NCBI RefSeq assembly: GCF_900198195.1
Contig: NZ_LT899436.1
Coordinates: 3,934,001-3,998,000 of the forward strand
Length of the DNA: 64,000 nt
From: Tenacibaculum jejuense
GTDB lineage: Bacteria; Bacteroidota; Bacteroidia; Flavobacteriales; Flavobacteriaceae
Reading direction: 5' to 3'
Under the pieces are notes generated by a model, which did not search any database, was not told the origin of the DNA, and saw nothing but the letters and a program-made list of their open reading frames with translations. Within the stretch, counting starts at the first letter, position 1, and the number at the start of each line of letters is the position of its first letter. Positions 9,114 to 18,839 of the stretch are shown here, piece after piece. The translations under genes were made by a program, and so were the position numbers.

Positions 9114-9606
9114 ATTTGACGTAATTATTGGCTATTCTATCAACTTCTCCTGAAGTTAATTCTGGAGAAATATCTTTTACTTTTTTTGCTGGAACTCCGG
9201 CATAAATACTCCCACTTTTAACATGAGTGTTTTTAGTCACTACCGCTCCTGCTGCAATTATAGTATTGCTTTCTATGATACAATCATCCATAATAATACT
9301 TCCCATCCCTACTAAAACATTATCATGAATTGTGCAACCATGTACAATCGCATTATGACCTATTGATACATTATTTCCAATTGTTGTAGGAGATTTTTCA
9401 TATGTAGCGTGAATTACTGCTCCATCTTGAACATTTACTTTATTTCCCATTTTTATAAAGTGAACATCTCCTCTAATTACAGCATTAAACCAAACACTAC
9501 ATTGTTCTCCCATTGTTACTTCTCCTACAATGGTTGCATTTTCGGCTACAAAACAATCTTCTGGTATTTGAGGAGATTTACCTCTTACGGTTTTTATTAT
9601 TGGCAT
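9091..9606 (-). CDS. Gamma-carbonic-anhydrase-family hexapeptide-repeat protein
   Basis: The protein has 171 residues and a left-handed beta-helix made of hexapeptide repeats (IGNNVSIGHNAIVHG, CTIHDNVLVGMG and others). The three zinc-binding histidines of the gamma-CA/YrdA/PaaY group appear present: His66 in VIHAT, and His84 and His89 in IGHNAIVHG, the last two with the typical five-residue spacing. It may be a carbonic anhydrase or a related metal-binding acyl hydrolase/transferase; family members differ in activity. It overlaps both neighbours (10 bp upstream, 23 bp downstream), so it is part of a tightly packed operon. Confidence 0.85.
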   Translation of the reverse strand: MPIIKTVRGKSPQIPEDCFVAENATIVGEVTMGEQCSVWFNAVIRGDVHFIKMGNKVNVQDGAVIHATYEKSPTTIGNNVSIGHNAIVHGCTIHDNVLVGMGSIIMDDCIIESNTIIAAGAVVTKNTHVKSGSIYAGVPAKKVKDISPELTSGEVDRIANNYVKYASWFKE

Positions 9607-10049
9607 TTTATAATCTTAAGCTTATTATTATTCCATTCTACTATTTTAAACGTTTTCTTTTCTCTGATAACTTTATTCTCTCTCCAGGGCCATTTAGTGG
9701 TTTCAAAATCAATTGTTATTAAATTCTTATCTAATTTATAACTATGAGCTCTTTTTTTAGATTCACCAACAGGACAAAACATGTTATTTCTATATAAAAT
9801 TGTTCCATTCTTTCTGAATCGTATTTTCTCTCCAAATAAATTCTTTTTCTTCTTTTTTAAAATTTTAGATTCACTTAATCCTTCGAAATCGGTGTCGGGT
9901 TTTTCCTTGGGTAAAAAGCAAATTGAATCATTTTCAAACCAATGAGAGATTTTCCAATATTTGTCTGTCAAAACCTTTAATGAATCTAGCTCTTGAGACT
10001 CACAAAAAAAAGCCGTTAACAGAATAAATAATGTAATTATTCTAATCAT
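9597..10049 (-). CDS. Small secreted protein of unknown function
   Basis: The protein has 150 residues with a clear N-terminal signal peptide (MIRIITLFILLTAFFCESQ). The mature part contains many charged residues and a central YRNNMFCPVGE segment; the predicted beta content suggests a lipocalin-like or domain-sized fold. I recognise no family. It overlaps the response-regulator gene upstream by 4 bp and the gamma-CA gene downstream by 10 bp, so it is co-transcribed with the signalling pair. Confidence 0.65.
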   Translation of the reverse strand: MIRIITLFILLTAFFCESQELDSLKVLTDKYWKISHWFENDSICFLPKEKPDTDFEGLSESKILKKKKKNLFGEKIRFRKNGTILYRNNMFCPVGESKKRAHSYKLDKNLITIDFETTKWPWRENKVIREKKTFKIVEWNNNKLKIIKCQ

Positions 10050-10774
10050 TTAAAATACGCTAGTAAATTTCCTTTCTTCGATGCAGATACTAAAACTTCT
10101 TTTCCATTGATCAGCTCAACACTTCCTCCTTTTCCTTTTTTATACTTCTTGATATGATTGATATTTACCATGTATGATTTATGAATTCTGGCAAAAGGAT
10201 ATTCTTTTAAAACTTCTTCGAAATGTTTTAACGTTTTACTGACAATCTTTTTGGAATTTGAAAAGTGAATTTCTGTGTAATTATCATCTGCCTTGCAAAA
10301 AATTATATCTTCTACATTGATAACTTCAAAACCATCTTGAAGCGGAATTGTTATTTTCCCTTGTATTGTTGCACTTGGGGTAAGAATTTTATTCTGTAGT
10401 TGGTTTTCTTTTTCTTTAATTTCTAAAACTAAATTCACCGATTTAATAAGTTCATCAATAGAAATTGGCTTTAATAAATAATATGTGGCTTGATTATTTA
10501 ATGCCTCAATTGCATAATGATCATAAGCAGTTACAAAAATGGTTTCAAATGTTTTGTCTTCTACTTTCTCAAGTAAATCAAATCCGTTCCCAAATGGCAT
10601 TTCTACATCTAAAAAAACAAGGTCTAATTCATGCTGTTGAATTAACTCATAAGCTTCTTCAATATTGCTTGCTTCTCCCATTAACTCAATGCTTGGACAA
10701 TATTTTTTTACATAATTTTTTAAAATCTCTCTACTGATTTGTTCATCTTCAACAATAATTGTTTTTAGTTTCAT
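10046..10774 (-). CDS. LytTR-family response regulator
   Basis: The protein has 242 residues. The N-terminal receiver domain has acidic residues VEDE and the phospho-acceptor Asp56 in LVFLDVEMP, with the conserved Thr in FVTAYD. The C-terminal LytTR DNA-binding domain (about 135-242) contains ADDNYTEIHF and IHKSYMVN. It should be phosphorylated by the histidine kinase encoded 4 bp upstream and control genes through LytTR sites. The operon layout suggests the two downstream exported proteins and the gamma-CA are co-expressed with it. Confidence 0.92.
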   Translation of the reverse strand: MKLKTIIVEDEQISREILKNYVKKYCPSIELMGEASNIEEAYELIQQHELDLVFLDVEMPFGNGFDLLEKVEDKTFETIFVTAYDHYAIEALNNQATYYLLKPISIDELIKSVNLVLEIKEKENQLQNKILTPSATIQGKITIPLQDGFEVINVEDIIFCKADDNYTEIHFSNSKKIVSKTLKHFEEVLKEYPFARIHKSYMVNINHIKKYKKGKGGSVELINGKEVLVSASKKGNLLAYFK

Positions 10775-10777
10775 AAC

Positions 10778-13030
10778 TTATTTTTTTAAGGTTAGTTGTA
10801 CTTTAGTTCCGCTTCCGTCTTCTAAAAGATCAGTAATAATAACATTAACTTTATCTTGGTACATATCATTTAAAATAGCAATTCTATTCTTAATAGTACT
10901 CATTCCTTTAGATTTCTGTTTTAACTGATTTTTGGTCTTCATTTCTAAAGATTTCTTTCTTCCAATTCCATCATCTTCAATTACTATTGTAATCGCATTT
11001 TCCCCTTGCTTTTTAATTGTTATTCCCAAATGTCCTTTCTCTTTACGATAACGTAAGCCGTGCCAAATGGCATTTTCAATGTAAGGTTGTAATAACATCG
11101 GTGGAATTTGAAATTCATCTAAATTTATAGCTTTATCTACATTGATCGTGTAATCGAATTTATCTTTGAATCGATTATGTTCTAACTTTACATATAATTC
11201 TAAAAGTTCAATTTCTTTCGTAAAAGGAATAAAGTCTTCATCTGAATTTTCTAAAACTGAACGCATTAAAGCTGAAAATTCTGATAAATATCGGTTCGCA
11301 TTTCGCTCATCATTTACTGCTATAAAACTATTTACTGAGTTTAATGCATTAAATATAAAATGCGGATTCATTTGAGAACGCATTGATTTTAAAGCTAACA
11401 AACTGTTAGCTAACTGCTGTTTTTGATTAGCTCTATGTTTGTAAAATGCTAATAATGTCATTAATACCAAACTTCCTACTAAAGAATAAATAACTATTAA
11501 TTGTGTTTTACTTTTTGCTTTGGTTAGCTGTTCTTCTTTTATGGCTAAACTCACTTTATTGTCAGACAGTTCGTTATTCTTTTCTAATACAGTTAAGCGA
11601 CTCTGATAATCGGATATTTTCTTTGTTAATCTTTTAGCCTGGTAAATTTCTTGTTCTTTTCTGATGTATAAAGAATCTACAATGTCTACATAATTTCTAT
11701 AGGTTTGAATTGCTTTAATATGCTTCCCTACTGTCGCATAAACCTCAGATAATTTTCTAGTTGCATGCTTTTGAACTTCTAAATCTTCTTTTTGACCTGC
11801 TTCTTCTACACTCTTCTCTAAATATTCAATGGCTTCTGTGTAGTTTTCTTTTTGCACGTAAGCATTACCTATTTTGTAATTTAATTTTTGAGAGGTTAAA
11901 GAATCTGTATTTTCATCTTCTTTTTTATTTCCTTCAGGAATTGAAAATGATGTATTTTCTAAGTCTACTTTATTTTTAACTTTTGCTTTATCTACACTTT
12001 TTAAAAGTTCTTTTCTTAATTTAATTTCATTATCATACTGTCGAGTTTCATTGTAAAAATCAGCAACTTCCTGTTGAACTTTTAAAGCAGGTTCATTTGG
12101 TAATTCAGAAGCTTCTCTTAATGTAATGTTTATTGTTGTATTGGCTTCTCTAAGATTTCCTTCTTTAGCATAAATATTGGCTAACTTGGTATTTAAATCT
12201 AGAGTTTCTCCATCTATTCCTTTGTCTTTGGCTAATTTTAAAGCTTGCTCATAATATTTTTTAGCATCTTTATCTTTATTCTGTTTTGCTAAAGCATCTG
12301 CTAAACCTTCTAATACCTGAACTTTATCATAATTACTTAAACTTTCATCTTCCAGCATTTTATAAGAAATTTCACTGTCTTCGTATTTCTTTGCTAAAAA
12401 TTGAGTTTTTGCCAACTGCAATCTTGTTTCTTCTTTATCAAAAATTTGCAATGATATTTTATAGTTACTAATTGCTATATCATATTGTTTCCAAAAGAAA
12501 TAAATATCTCCAAGAACTTTATATGTGTTAGCATTTCGCTTTTTAGATTCATTAGCTTCTAAGGCTTCTTCAATAAAGAAAATACTTTTATCTAAATCTT
12601 TTTCCTTGTAGTAGACAGCAGAATCCATTATTTGTGTATAATCTTTAGAAGTAGTTTTTCGCTTTGTTCGGTTTCTAAAGCTTGTCCATTTTTTTTTGGA
12701 ATATCTTGGATTGTCCCTTACTTCAATCGTAATATCATCTTTAATGTCTATGACTTTCCTAACCGTTTCAAAATCTGGATGTCTTACGACTAATTCATCA
12801 TTAATGCGTGCTTTTAATCTATAAAAACCATTAATGTCACTTCTAGTAGTAACAAAAGCATTGATACTAACTTGAGCATTTTTTATGTACTCATTACTCT
12901 CGGTATCATAAATTCTCACTTTTAATTCGAAACCACCTCCTTTGTTTAATACTGGTCCTTGAGATTTTACCTTTAAGGAAGTAATAGTTAATATGATAAA
13001 TGCTATATAATATTTTAATTTCACTTTCAA
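10778..13030 (-). CDS. LytS/YehU-type sensor histidine kinase with extracytoplasmic TPR domain
   Basis: The protein has 750 residues. A signal peptide (about 1-24) is followed by a carboxypeptidase-regulatory-like beta domain (about 33-95), a long set of TPR repeats (about 130-470), a coiled coil and a single membrane helix (about 503-525). The cytoplasmic part is a His_kinase domain with His557 in NPHFIFN and a GHKL ATPase domain with QPYIENAIWHG and EDDGIGR. The TPR block therefore faces the periplasm and is the probable sensor. The gene is followed 3 bp later by its LytTR partner. Confidence 0.9.
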   Translation of the reverse strand: MKVKLKYYIAFIILTITSLKVKSQGPVLNKGGGFELKVRIYDTESNEYIKNAQVSINAFVTTRSDINGFYRLKARINDELVVRHPDFETVRKVIDIKDDITIEVRDNPRYSKKKWTSFRNRTKRKTTSKDYTQIMDSAVYYKEKDLDKSIFFIEEALEANESKKRNANTYKVLGDIYFFWKQYDIAISNYKISLQIFDKEETRLQLAKTQFLAKKYEDSEISYKMLEDESLSNYDKVQVLEGLADALAKQNKDKDAKKYYEQALKLAKDKGIDGETLDLNTKLANIYAKEGNLREANTTINITLREASELPNEPALKVQQEVADFYNETRQYDNEIKLRKELLKSVDKAKVKNKVDLENTSFSIPEGNKKEDENTDSLTSQKLNYKIGNAYVQKENYTEAIEYLEKSVEEAGQKEDLEVQKHATRKLSEVYATVGKHIKAIQTYRNYVDIVDSLYIRKEQEIYQAKRLTKKISDYQSRLTVLEKNNELSDNKVSLAIKEEQLTKAKSKTQLIVIYSLVGSLVLMTLLAFYKHRANQKQQLANSLLALKSMRSQMNPHFIFNALNSVNSFIAVNDERNANRYLSEFSALMRSVLENSDEDFIPFTKEIELLELYVKLEHNRFKDKFDYTINVDKAINLDEFQIPPMLLQPYIENAIWHGLRYRKEKGHLGITIKKQGENAITIVIEDDGIGRKKSLEMKTKNQLKQKSKGMSTIKNRIAILNDMYQDKVNVIITDLLEDGSGTKVQLTLKK

Positions 13031-13236
13031 TTCATCTTAATAAATAGTATGTAAACTTATCACCAAAAAACCAATAAAAAAAATAGCGACATACTCATTC
13101 TACCATAAAAAACAGTAAAAAAGTAAGCTTTACTCACTTTAAAAAACCATTCACTAAACAAAAAAGACATTTTACTCATATTCCTTTTTTTTCAAAAAAT
13201 GTTGGCTTTAATTTTGACTTCAGAATATATCAAGTT

Positions 13237-13932
13237 ATGAAAAAAGTATTATTTGTAATTATCATTTTAACTTCCTTTATTGGTGTAGCACAAACCAATA
13301 TTGATTCACGACCTTTTATTGAAGTAACTGGAGTTGCAGAAAAAGAAGTAGTTCCGAATGAAATTTATTTGGATATACCTGTAGAAGAACGTATTGAAAA
13401 AGGAAGGAAAATTACCATTCAAGAAATTGAAAATGAATTAAAAAAAGGATTAAAATCTTGTGGTGTTCCAGAAGAAAATCTATCAATTTCAAACTTAAAT
13501 TCTAAACTTGTTAAAACTGGATGGTGGAATAAAGAAATTCTTGCCACAGCAGATTATGAATTGAAAGTTAACGATGCGAGTGTTCTTAAAGATTTGTTCG
13601 AAATTTTTGAACGCTTAAAAATTAAGAATGCGAAAATCACGAAGGCTTCTCACGATAAAATAGAAACTATTCGTAAAGAAGTAAGAATTGCAGCTATTAA
13701 AGCCGCTAAAGAAAAAGCGGATTATTTGTTAAATGCTATCGGAGAGAAAACAGGTAAATCTTTAATTATAAGAGATGTTGGTAACCAGCAAATTAATAAT
13801 TTCTCATTTGCTAACACTGCTTACAAACAAAATAAACTGATGTCTAGGGAAGTAAAATTCAAACAAGGAAATATTCAATTTCAAAATATTAAGATTTCAT
13901 CTAGCATATATGTGAAATTTGAAATCAAATAA
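13237..13932 (+). CDS. SIMPL-domain (DUF541) exported protein
   Basis: The protein has 231 residues with a signal peptide (MKKVLFVIIILTSFIGVAQ). The mature part matches the SIMPL/DUF541 pattern: RPFIEVTGVAEKEVVPNE at the start, and the helix AAIKAAKEKADYLLNAIGEKTGK in two halves near residues 152-174. SIMPL proteins are periplasmic or outer-membrane associated and form ring-like oligomers; their biochemical role is not settled. It is monocistronic and followed by a terminator. The 206 bp upstream is AT-rich and I see no clear consensus promoter in it. Confidence 0.85.
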   Translation: MKKVLFVIIILTSFIGVAQTNIDSRPFIEVTGVAEKEVVPNEIYLDIPVEERIEKGRKITIQEIENELKKGLKSCGVPEENLSISNLNSKLVKTGWWNKEILATADYELKVNDASVLKDLFEIFERLKIKNAKITKASHDKIETIRKEVRIAAIKAAKEKADYLLNAIGEKTGKSLIIRDVGNQQINNFSFANTAYKQNKLMSREVKFKQGNIQFQNIKISSSIYVKFEIK

Positions 13933-13954
13933 ATGAGGGGGAAAAGTGACATGT

Positions 13955-13985
13955 AAAAGAGTAACAAACGTTACTCTTTTTTTAT
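13955..13985. terminator. Intrinsic terminator between convergent genes
   Basis: An 11-bp stem, AAAAGAGTAAC (13955-13965) and GTTACTCTTTT (13970-13980), has loop AAAC and is followed by more T on the plus strand. It serves the SIMPL gene and probably also the minus-strand glucosaminidase operon. Confidence 0.85.
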
Positions 13986-14827
13986 TTTTTTAATATTAAT
14001 TCTTGACCAATACTCAATGTATTATCTTTTAAACCATTTAATAGTTTTAATGATTTTACAGAAGTTTTAAATTTTCTTGCTATAGAATATAATGTATCTC
14101 CTTTTATCACCTTGTAAAAAAATCTTGTATTAGTATCGTCGTCTTGAGTAACAATTACTGTCTCTGTCTTTTTAGTAGACGGTGTTGAAGGTTTATATCT
14201 TTCTCTATCGTATTTTGTTAGATCGTACTTTTTAATTAACGCAATTAACTTTTGAGGATATTTTTTATCTGTTGCATAACCAGCTCTTTTAAGGCCGTAT
14301 GCCCAACCTTTATAATCTGTAATTCTTAATCTAAATAATTTCGAATAACGTTTTCTTGATGTTAAAAATTTAGAATGGTCTTCGTATGATCTTTCAGGAT
14401 GTTTATATTTTCTAAAACATTCTGCTATTCTATCATCGTCATGAGTTACACTTTTTCCCTTCCAACCACGATGACATTTAATTCCAAAATGATTGTTAGA
14501 ACGTATTGCTAAATTACTTCTTCCACTACCCGATTCTAAAATTCCTTGAGCTAATGTTATACTCGCTGGAATTTTATATTTATACATTTCTCTTACAGCT
14601 ATTGGAGCAAATTTCTCTACATAATCTTGAGTGGTTTTAACTATACTTTCGTACGATTTTTTCTTTTTCTTTTTTGGTGTAACTGTTGGAACTTCAGTAG
14701 AGCTTTCTATCTCATGATCGTCTACAACTACAGGTTTTTGCGGTGTTCTATTTATTATTTGTTTTTTAGAACCACAACTTGACAATACGAATATTGTTAT
14801 ACACAATAAAAAAAATCTCAACTTCAT
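13982..14827 (-). CDS. Glucosaminidase-LysM lipoprotein
   Basis: The protein has 281 residues. A lipoprotein signal ends LSSCGS (Cys18). Residues about 65-210 form a glucosaminidase (GH73-like) domain with ITLAQGILESGSGRS carrying the catalytic Glu, NHFGIKCHRGW and SYEDHSKFL. A C-terminal LysM peptidoglycan-binding domain (about 235-280) contains GDTLYSIARKF. It should cleave peptidoglycan glycan strands from the envelope. The start abuts the end of the PLP gene upstream (no gap), making it the last gene of a four-gene operon. Confidence 0.9.
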   Translation of the reverse strand: MKLRFFLLCITIFVLSSCGSKKQIINRTPQKPVVVDDHEIESSTEVPTVTPKKKKKKSYESIVKTTQDYVEKFAPIAVREMYKYKIPASITLAQGILESGSGRSNLAIRSNNHFGIKCHRGWKGKSVTHDDDRIAECFRKYKHPERSYEDHSKFLTSRKRYSKLFRLRITDYKGWAYGLKRAGYATDKKYPQKLIALIKKYDLTKYDRERYKPSTPSTKKTETVIVTQDDDTNTRFFYKVIKGDTLYSIARKFKTSVKSLKLLNGLKDNTLSIGQELILKK

Positions 14828-15760
14828 TTACACCTTTATTAAATCTATATTTTTCTTTTTTAGTCTCTTATTAAATCCATCAATCCCTTGTAAACCTCCT
14901 GTATGAATTATTAAAATTTTACTTCCTTTTTTAAATTGCTTTTTTAGCATCATATCTACAATTCCATAAAGCATTTTTCCTGTATAAATAGGATCTAAAG
15001 GAATTTGGGTTTCTAGCTTAAACTGATTGATAAATTCTATTAATTCTTTGTTGAATTTACCGTATCCTCCAAAATGATAATTGGTATTTAAACTCCAATG
15101 GTTACTTTTCGTAAACTTAATAATTTCGTCTTTTAAAAAATCTCCTTTTAAAGCTGGGAATCCTATTATCTTTTGATTTTCGTTAGCTGCATTTATCAAA
15201 CCTGCAATTGTTCCTCCTGTGCCAACTGCTGTACAAATATAGTCGAATTTTTGATCTTCACTTGACAGTATCTCTTCACATCCTTTCACTGCCAAGCTGT
15301 TAGTTCCTCCTTCTGGAATTAAATAAAAATCACCATATTTCTCTTTGAGTTTGTTTATAAAACTTTCTTCATTTTTATTTCTATAAGCTTCTCTTGTAAT
15401 AAACTCAAATTGCATTCCATTAGTATAGGCTACATGCAAAGTATTATTCTCTTTTAGCACTTTATTAAAATTATCAGCCAATTCTTGACCTCTAATAATT
15501 CCAACTGTTTTTATATTGCTTAAATTTCCTGCAACTGCTGTAGCTACAATATGATTAGAATAAGCACCTCCAAAAGTTACTATAGTTTCTTTTTGCGAAC
15601 GTTTGGCTTCTAAAATATTATATTTTAACTTTCTGAACTTGTTTCCTGAAACATATGGATGAATTTTATCTTCTCTTTTCATCCATAATTCAACATCGCT
15701 ATCCTGTAATTGCTTGAGAAAAATTTGTTGATTTTCAGTAGTTAATTCAGTATCAAACAT
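14828..15760 (-). CDS. 1-aminocyclopropane-1-carboxylate deaminase/D-cysteine desulfhydrase-family PLP enzyme
   Basis: The protein has 310 residues of fold-type II PLP enzyme. The PLP lysine is Lys41 in SGNKFRKL, and TFGGAYSNH, AVGTGGTIAG and HTGG fit the ACCD/DcyD group. The substrate could be D-cysteine or another small D- or cyclopropane amino acid; sequence alone does not tell. It begins 1 bp after the stop of the TPR gene and ends flush with the glucosaminidase gene. Confidence 0.85.
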   Translation of the reverse strand: MFDTELTTENQQIFLKQLQDSDVELWMKREDKIHPYVSGNKFRKLKYNILEAKRSQKETIVTFGGAYSNHIVATAVAGNLSNIKTVGIIRGQELADNFNKVLKENNTLHVAYTNGMQFEFITREAYRNKNEESFINKLKEKYGDFYLIPEGGTNSLAVKGCEEILSSEDQKFDYICTAVGTGGTIAGLINAANENQKIIGFPALKGDFLKDEIIKFTKSNHWSLNTNYHFGGYGKFNKELIEFINQFKLETQIPLDPIYTGKMLYGIVDMMLKKQFKKGSKILIIHTGGLQGIDGFNKRLKKKNIDLIKV

Positions 15761-15761
15761 A

Positions 15762-16778
15762 TTATTTTAGCTCTTTATCTAACCAATTGATGAATGACTT
15801 CATTTTATCTTCGTTGTTTTCTAACCAAATTTTAGATTTTGTATCTATTTGAGTAATAAACTTACAATAGGTCTCGATATGTTTACTGTTCCCTATCTTA
15901 CTAAACATAGGAACATAAAAGTTCCACCAAATACTTTTTTTATTTCCACTGGCAGGAAAATCTCCTAATATTTTAAATAATCTCTCTGTGTTTTCTACGA
16001 ATAACTCGCTTTCGCTTTTGTCTTTATTTTTTTCTATCTTTTTTGAAGCTTCCATTACTGAAATCATTAACTCTATTGCTCCAAACTCTGAACTTGAATC
16101 TGCATTGAGATTAATTGTAATGTTTTTTTCATTTTCGCCTTCTTCAACACTACTATTTAAATTTTCTTTTAAAATGTTATAGATATCACTGGCTCTTATT
16201 GTTTCTGGCTCAATTAATAAAAAGTAATAACTTGCTAATAAGGCAGGAACTTTATTTCTATTATGATGATTGATTTTAGCAAGATAAAAATGACTTGAAC
16301 CATGAAGTGGATTATCTAGAACTGCTTTTTTAAAATGAATTTCAGCGTTATCTGTTTCATTCATTTTTAAATAATTTATAGCTAAATTAAAATGTAATAA
16401 ATAATTATTTTCAAGTTTCTCAATTGCTTCTTTAAAAACCTTAATTGATCTTTTGGTTTTCCCCATCAAATCTAACGCGCTTCCTTTGTTGATGTAAGCT
16501 GGCAAAAGATGTTTCTTGCCTTTTTTAAGAATCTTATTACAGTACTTTATAGTGTTTTTGTAATCTTTTAAGCCAAAATATGAAAGTGAAATTTCATAAA
16601 ACGCCAGTTCAGAATTTGGCTGAATCTTTAATGCTTTTTCATAAAATTCTATAGCTTCCTTGTATTTCCCTTTATCGTGGTTTACAATTCCTACTTCTAT
16701 TAATTTAGTAAAATTATTTGCTTCTTGTGCACTTATAGCTGCAGTACACAAAAACAAAATACCAATAATCTTTTTCAT
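15762..16778 (-). CDS. Exported TPR-repeat protein
   Basis: The protein has 338 residues with a signal peptide (MKKIIGILFLCTAAISAQE). TPR motifs cover about residues 25-200 (for example YKEAIEFYEKALKIQPNSE and DNAEIHFKKAVLDNPLHG), followed by a helical C-terminal part. TPR proteins act as binding scaffolds; no partner can be named. It lies 12 bp downstream of the ABC-F gene. Confidence 0.8.
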   Translation of the reverse strand: MKKIIGILFLCTAAISAQEANNFTKLIEVGIVNHDKGKYKEAIEFYEKALKIQPNSELAFYEISLSYFGLKDYKNTIKYCNKILKKGKKHLLPAYINKGSALDLMGKTKRSIKVFKEAIEKLENNYLLHFNLAINYLKMNETDNAEIHFKKAVLDNPLHGSSHFYLAKINHHNRNKVPALLASYYFLLIEPETIRASDIYNILKENLNSSVEEGENEKNITINLNADSSSEFGAIELMISVMEASKKIEKNKDKSESELFVENTERLFKILGDFPASGNKKSIWWNFYVPMFSKIGNSKHIETYCKFITQIDTKSKIWLENNEDKMKSFINWLDKELK

Positions 16779-16790
16779 AATTTATTTTAT

Positions 16791-18710
16791 TTATTTAAAA
16801 TCTGAAATTTTCTCTTCTACTTCTTCCCATTCTATCATTAAATCATCTAGTTTATTTTTCTTTGCTTTATATTCTTCAAAGAAATTTGGCCTTGCAGAAA
16901 CTTCATCATAATTCTGAGCTAACTCTAAATCTATTGCTTCAATTTCAGCTTCTAAATCAGCTATTAAATTTTCTACTTTAGAAGATCTATTTTTTAATTT
17001 CCTCAGTTCTTTCTCTTCTTCTTTAGATAATTTATACGCTTCTTTTTTACTTGTTGATTTTTCTTCTTTTACAACTGTTTTCTTTTCGGCTTCACGTAAG
17101 CTTTCCATTTTATGTTGTTCTAAGAAATAATCAATTCCTCCTAAATATTTTTTAATTTCTTTATCCTTGAAACCATAAACATTCGTTGCCAAACCTTGAA
17201 GAAAATCACGATCGTGCGATACTAAAATTAAAGTTCCTTTAAAGTTTTTTAGTGCTTTTTTGAGAACATTTTTAGAAGCAATATCTAAGTGGTTTGTCGG
17301 CTCATCCATTATTAAAACATTAAATGGAGTCATTAACAACCTACATAATGCTAATCGGTTTCTTTCTCCTCCAGATAATACTTTTGCTTTTTTATCTACT
17401 GCTTCTCCTCCGAATAGAAAAGCTCCTAGCATGTCTCTAACTTTTATTCTGTTGGTATCATTAGCTGCTTCTTCAACAATTTCTAAAACTGTTTTTTCTG
17501 GAGGTAAATATTCAGATTGATTCTGAGCAAAATATCCAACTTCAACATTATGACCTAATTTTAAACTTCCTTCAAAAGGAATTTCACCAACAATCATTTT
17601 AGCTAAAGTTGATTTTCCTTGTCCGTTTTGTCCTACAAATGCAACCTTCGCATTTCTTTCAATCATTAAATTTACATCAGAAAGCACATGTTTTTCACCA
17701 TAACTTTTGCTAACTTCTTCTGCTTCTACAACAATTTTACCTGGCTCTTTAGATATCTCAAAACGTACATTCATCACTGCATTTTCATCTTGATCAACTT
17801 CTATACGTTCAACTTTATCTAATTTTTTTATCAAAGATTGCGCCATAGATGCTTTACTTGCTTTCGCTCTAAACTTTTCTATGAGCTGCTCTGTTCTCTT
17901 GATTTCTTTCTCTTGATTTTTCTGAGCTTGTAATTGTTTTTCTTTAATATCTGCTCTTTGTTCTAAATATTTAGAATAGGCTTTTTTGTAATCGTAAATC
18001 TGTCCTAAAGAAATTTCAATAGTTCTGTTTGTAACATTATCTAAAAACATTTTATCGTGAGATACAGTTACAATTGCTCCTGCATAGCTTTTTAAGAAAT
18101 CCTCAAGCCAAATAATCGATTCTATATCTAAGTGGTTTGTTGGCTCATCTAACAATAAAATATCGTTATTCTGCAATAAGAGTTTAGCTAATTCAATACG
18201 CATTCTCCAACCTCCAGAAAAGGTATCTGTGAGTTTATCGAAATCTTCTCTTTGAAATCCTAAACCTTGAAGAATTTTTTCTGTGTCTCCTTGATAATTG
18301 TAACCTCCAATAAGCTCGTAACGTTCAGTAAGCTCGTTTAAATCGATAATTAGTTGGTTATAACTTTCACTTTCGTAATCTGTACGTTCTGCTAATTGTT
18401 GGTTAATTTCTTCTAATTTTCCTTCAATCTCTTTGATTTCTTCAAAAGCTTGGTATGCTTCTTCTAAAATTGTTCTTCCTTGAACAAAATCGATGTCCTG
18501 ACGTAAAAAACCAATACTTATATCTTTATCAAAAGCTAATGTACCACCGCTACTTTCTATATCTTTTGCTAATACTTTTAATAAGGTAGATTTCCCTGCC
18601 CCATTTTTACCGATAAGTCCTACTCGATCTCCTTTTATTAATTTAAAAGTAATACCTGAGAACAAATCTGTTCCCATAAAAGAGACGGTTAAATTATGTA
18701 CGTTTAACAT
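16791..18710 (-). CDS. ABC-F family ATPase
   Basis: The protein has 639 residues with two ABC ATPase domains and no membrane segments. The first Walker A is GKNGAGKST (34-42) and its signature is FSGGWRMR; the second half has GQNGQGKST and LSGGERNRLAL, with LLDEPTNHLD and IMDEPTNHLD Walker B boxes. The linker between domains and the Lys/Glu-rich C-terminal coiled coil fit the Uup/YheS-like ABC-F group, which acts on ribosomes. Whether it is a translation factor or gives antibiotic resistance cannot be told. It is the first gene of the operon running to 13982. Confidence 0.92.
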   Translation of the reverse strand: MLNVHNLTVSFMGTDLFSGITFKLIKGDRVGLIGKNGAGKSTLLKVLAKDIESSGGTLAFDKDISIGFLRQDIDFVQGRTILEEAYQAFEEIKEIEGKLEEINQQLAERTDYESESYNQLIIDLNELTERYELIGGYNYQGDTEKILQGLGFQREDFDKLTDTFSGGWRMRIELAKLLLQNNDILLLDEPTNHLDIESIIWLEDFLKSYAGAIVTVSHDKMFLDNVTNRTIEISLGQIYDYKKAYSKYLEQRADIKEKQLQAQKNQEKEIKRTEQLIEKFRAKASKASMAQSLIKKLDKVERIEVDQDENAVMNVRFEISKEPGKIVVEAEEVSKSYGEKHVLSDVNLMIERNAKVAFVGQNGQGKSTLAKMIVGEIPFEGSLKLGHNVEVGYFAQNQSEYLPPEKTVLEIVEEAANDTNRIKVRDMLGAFLFGGEAVDKKAKVLSGGERNRLALCRLLMTPFNVLIMDEPTNHLDIASKNVLKKALKNFKGTLILVSHDRDFLQGLATNVYGFKDKEIKKYLGGIDYFLEQHKMESLREAEKKTVVKEEKSTSKKEAYKLSKEEEKELRKLKNRSSKVENLIADLEAEIEAIDLELAQNYDEVSARPNFFEEYKAKKNKLDDLMIEWEEVEEKISDFK

Positions 18711-18839
18711 GTATATTAGTTATTATAATTTCAGAATAGACATATTTTATTCGAATATCTATTAAGTCCTATTTATTTTTCGGAAATTTATACAAACTTA
18801 CAAAACTGTACTCGTACAGCATCTCAAAATTTCTACAAT

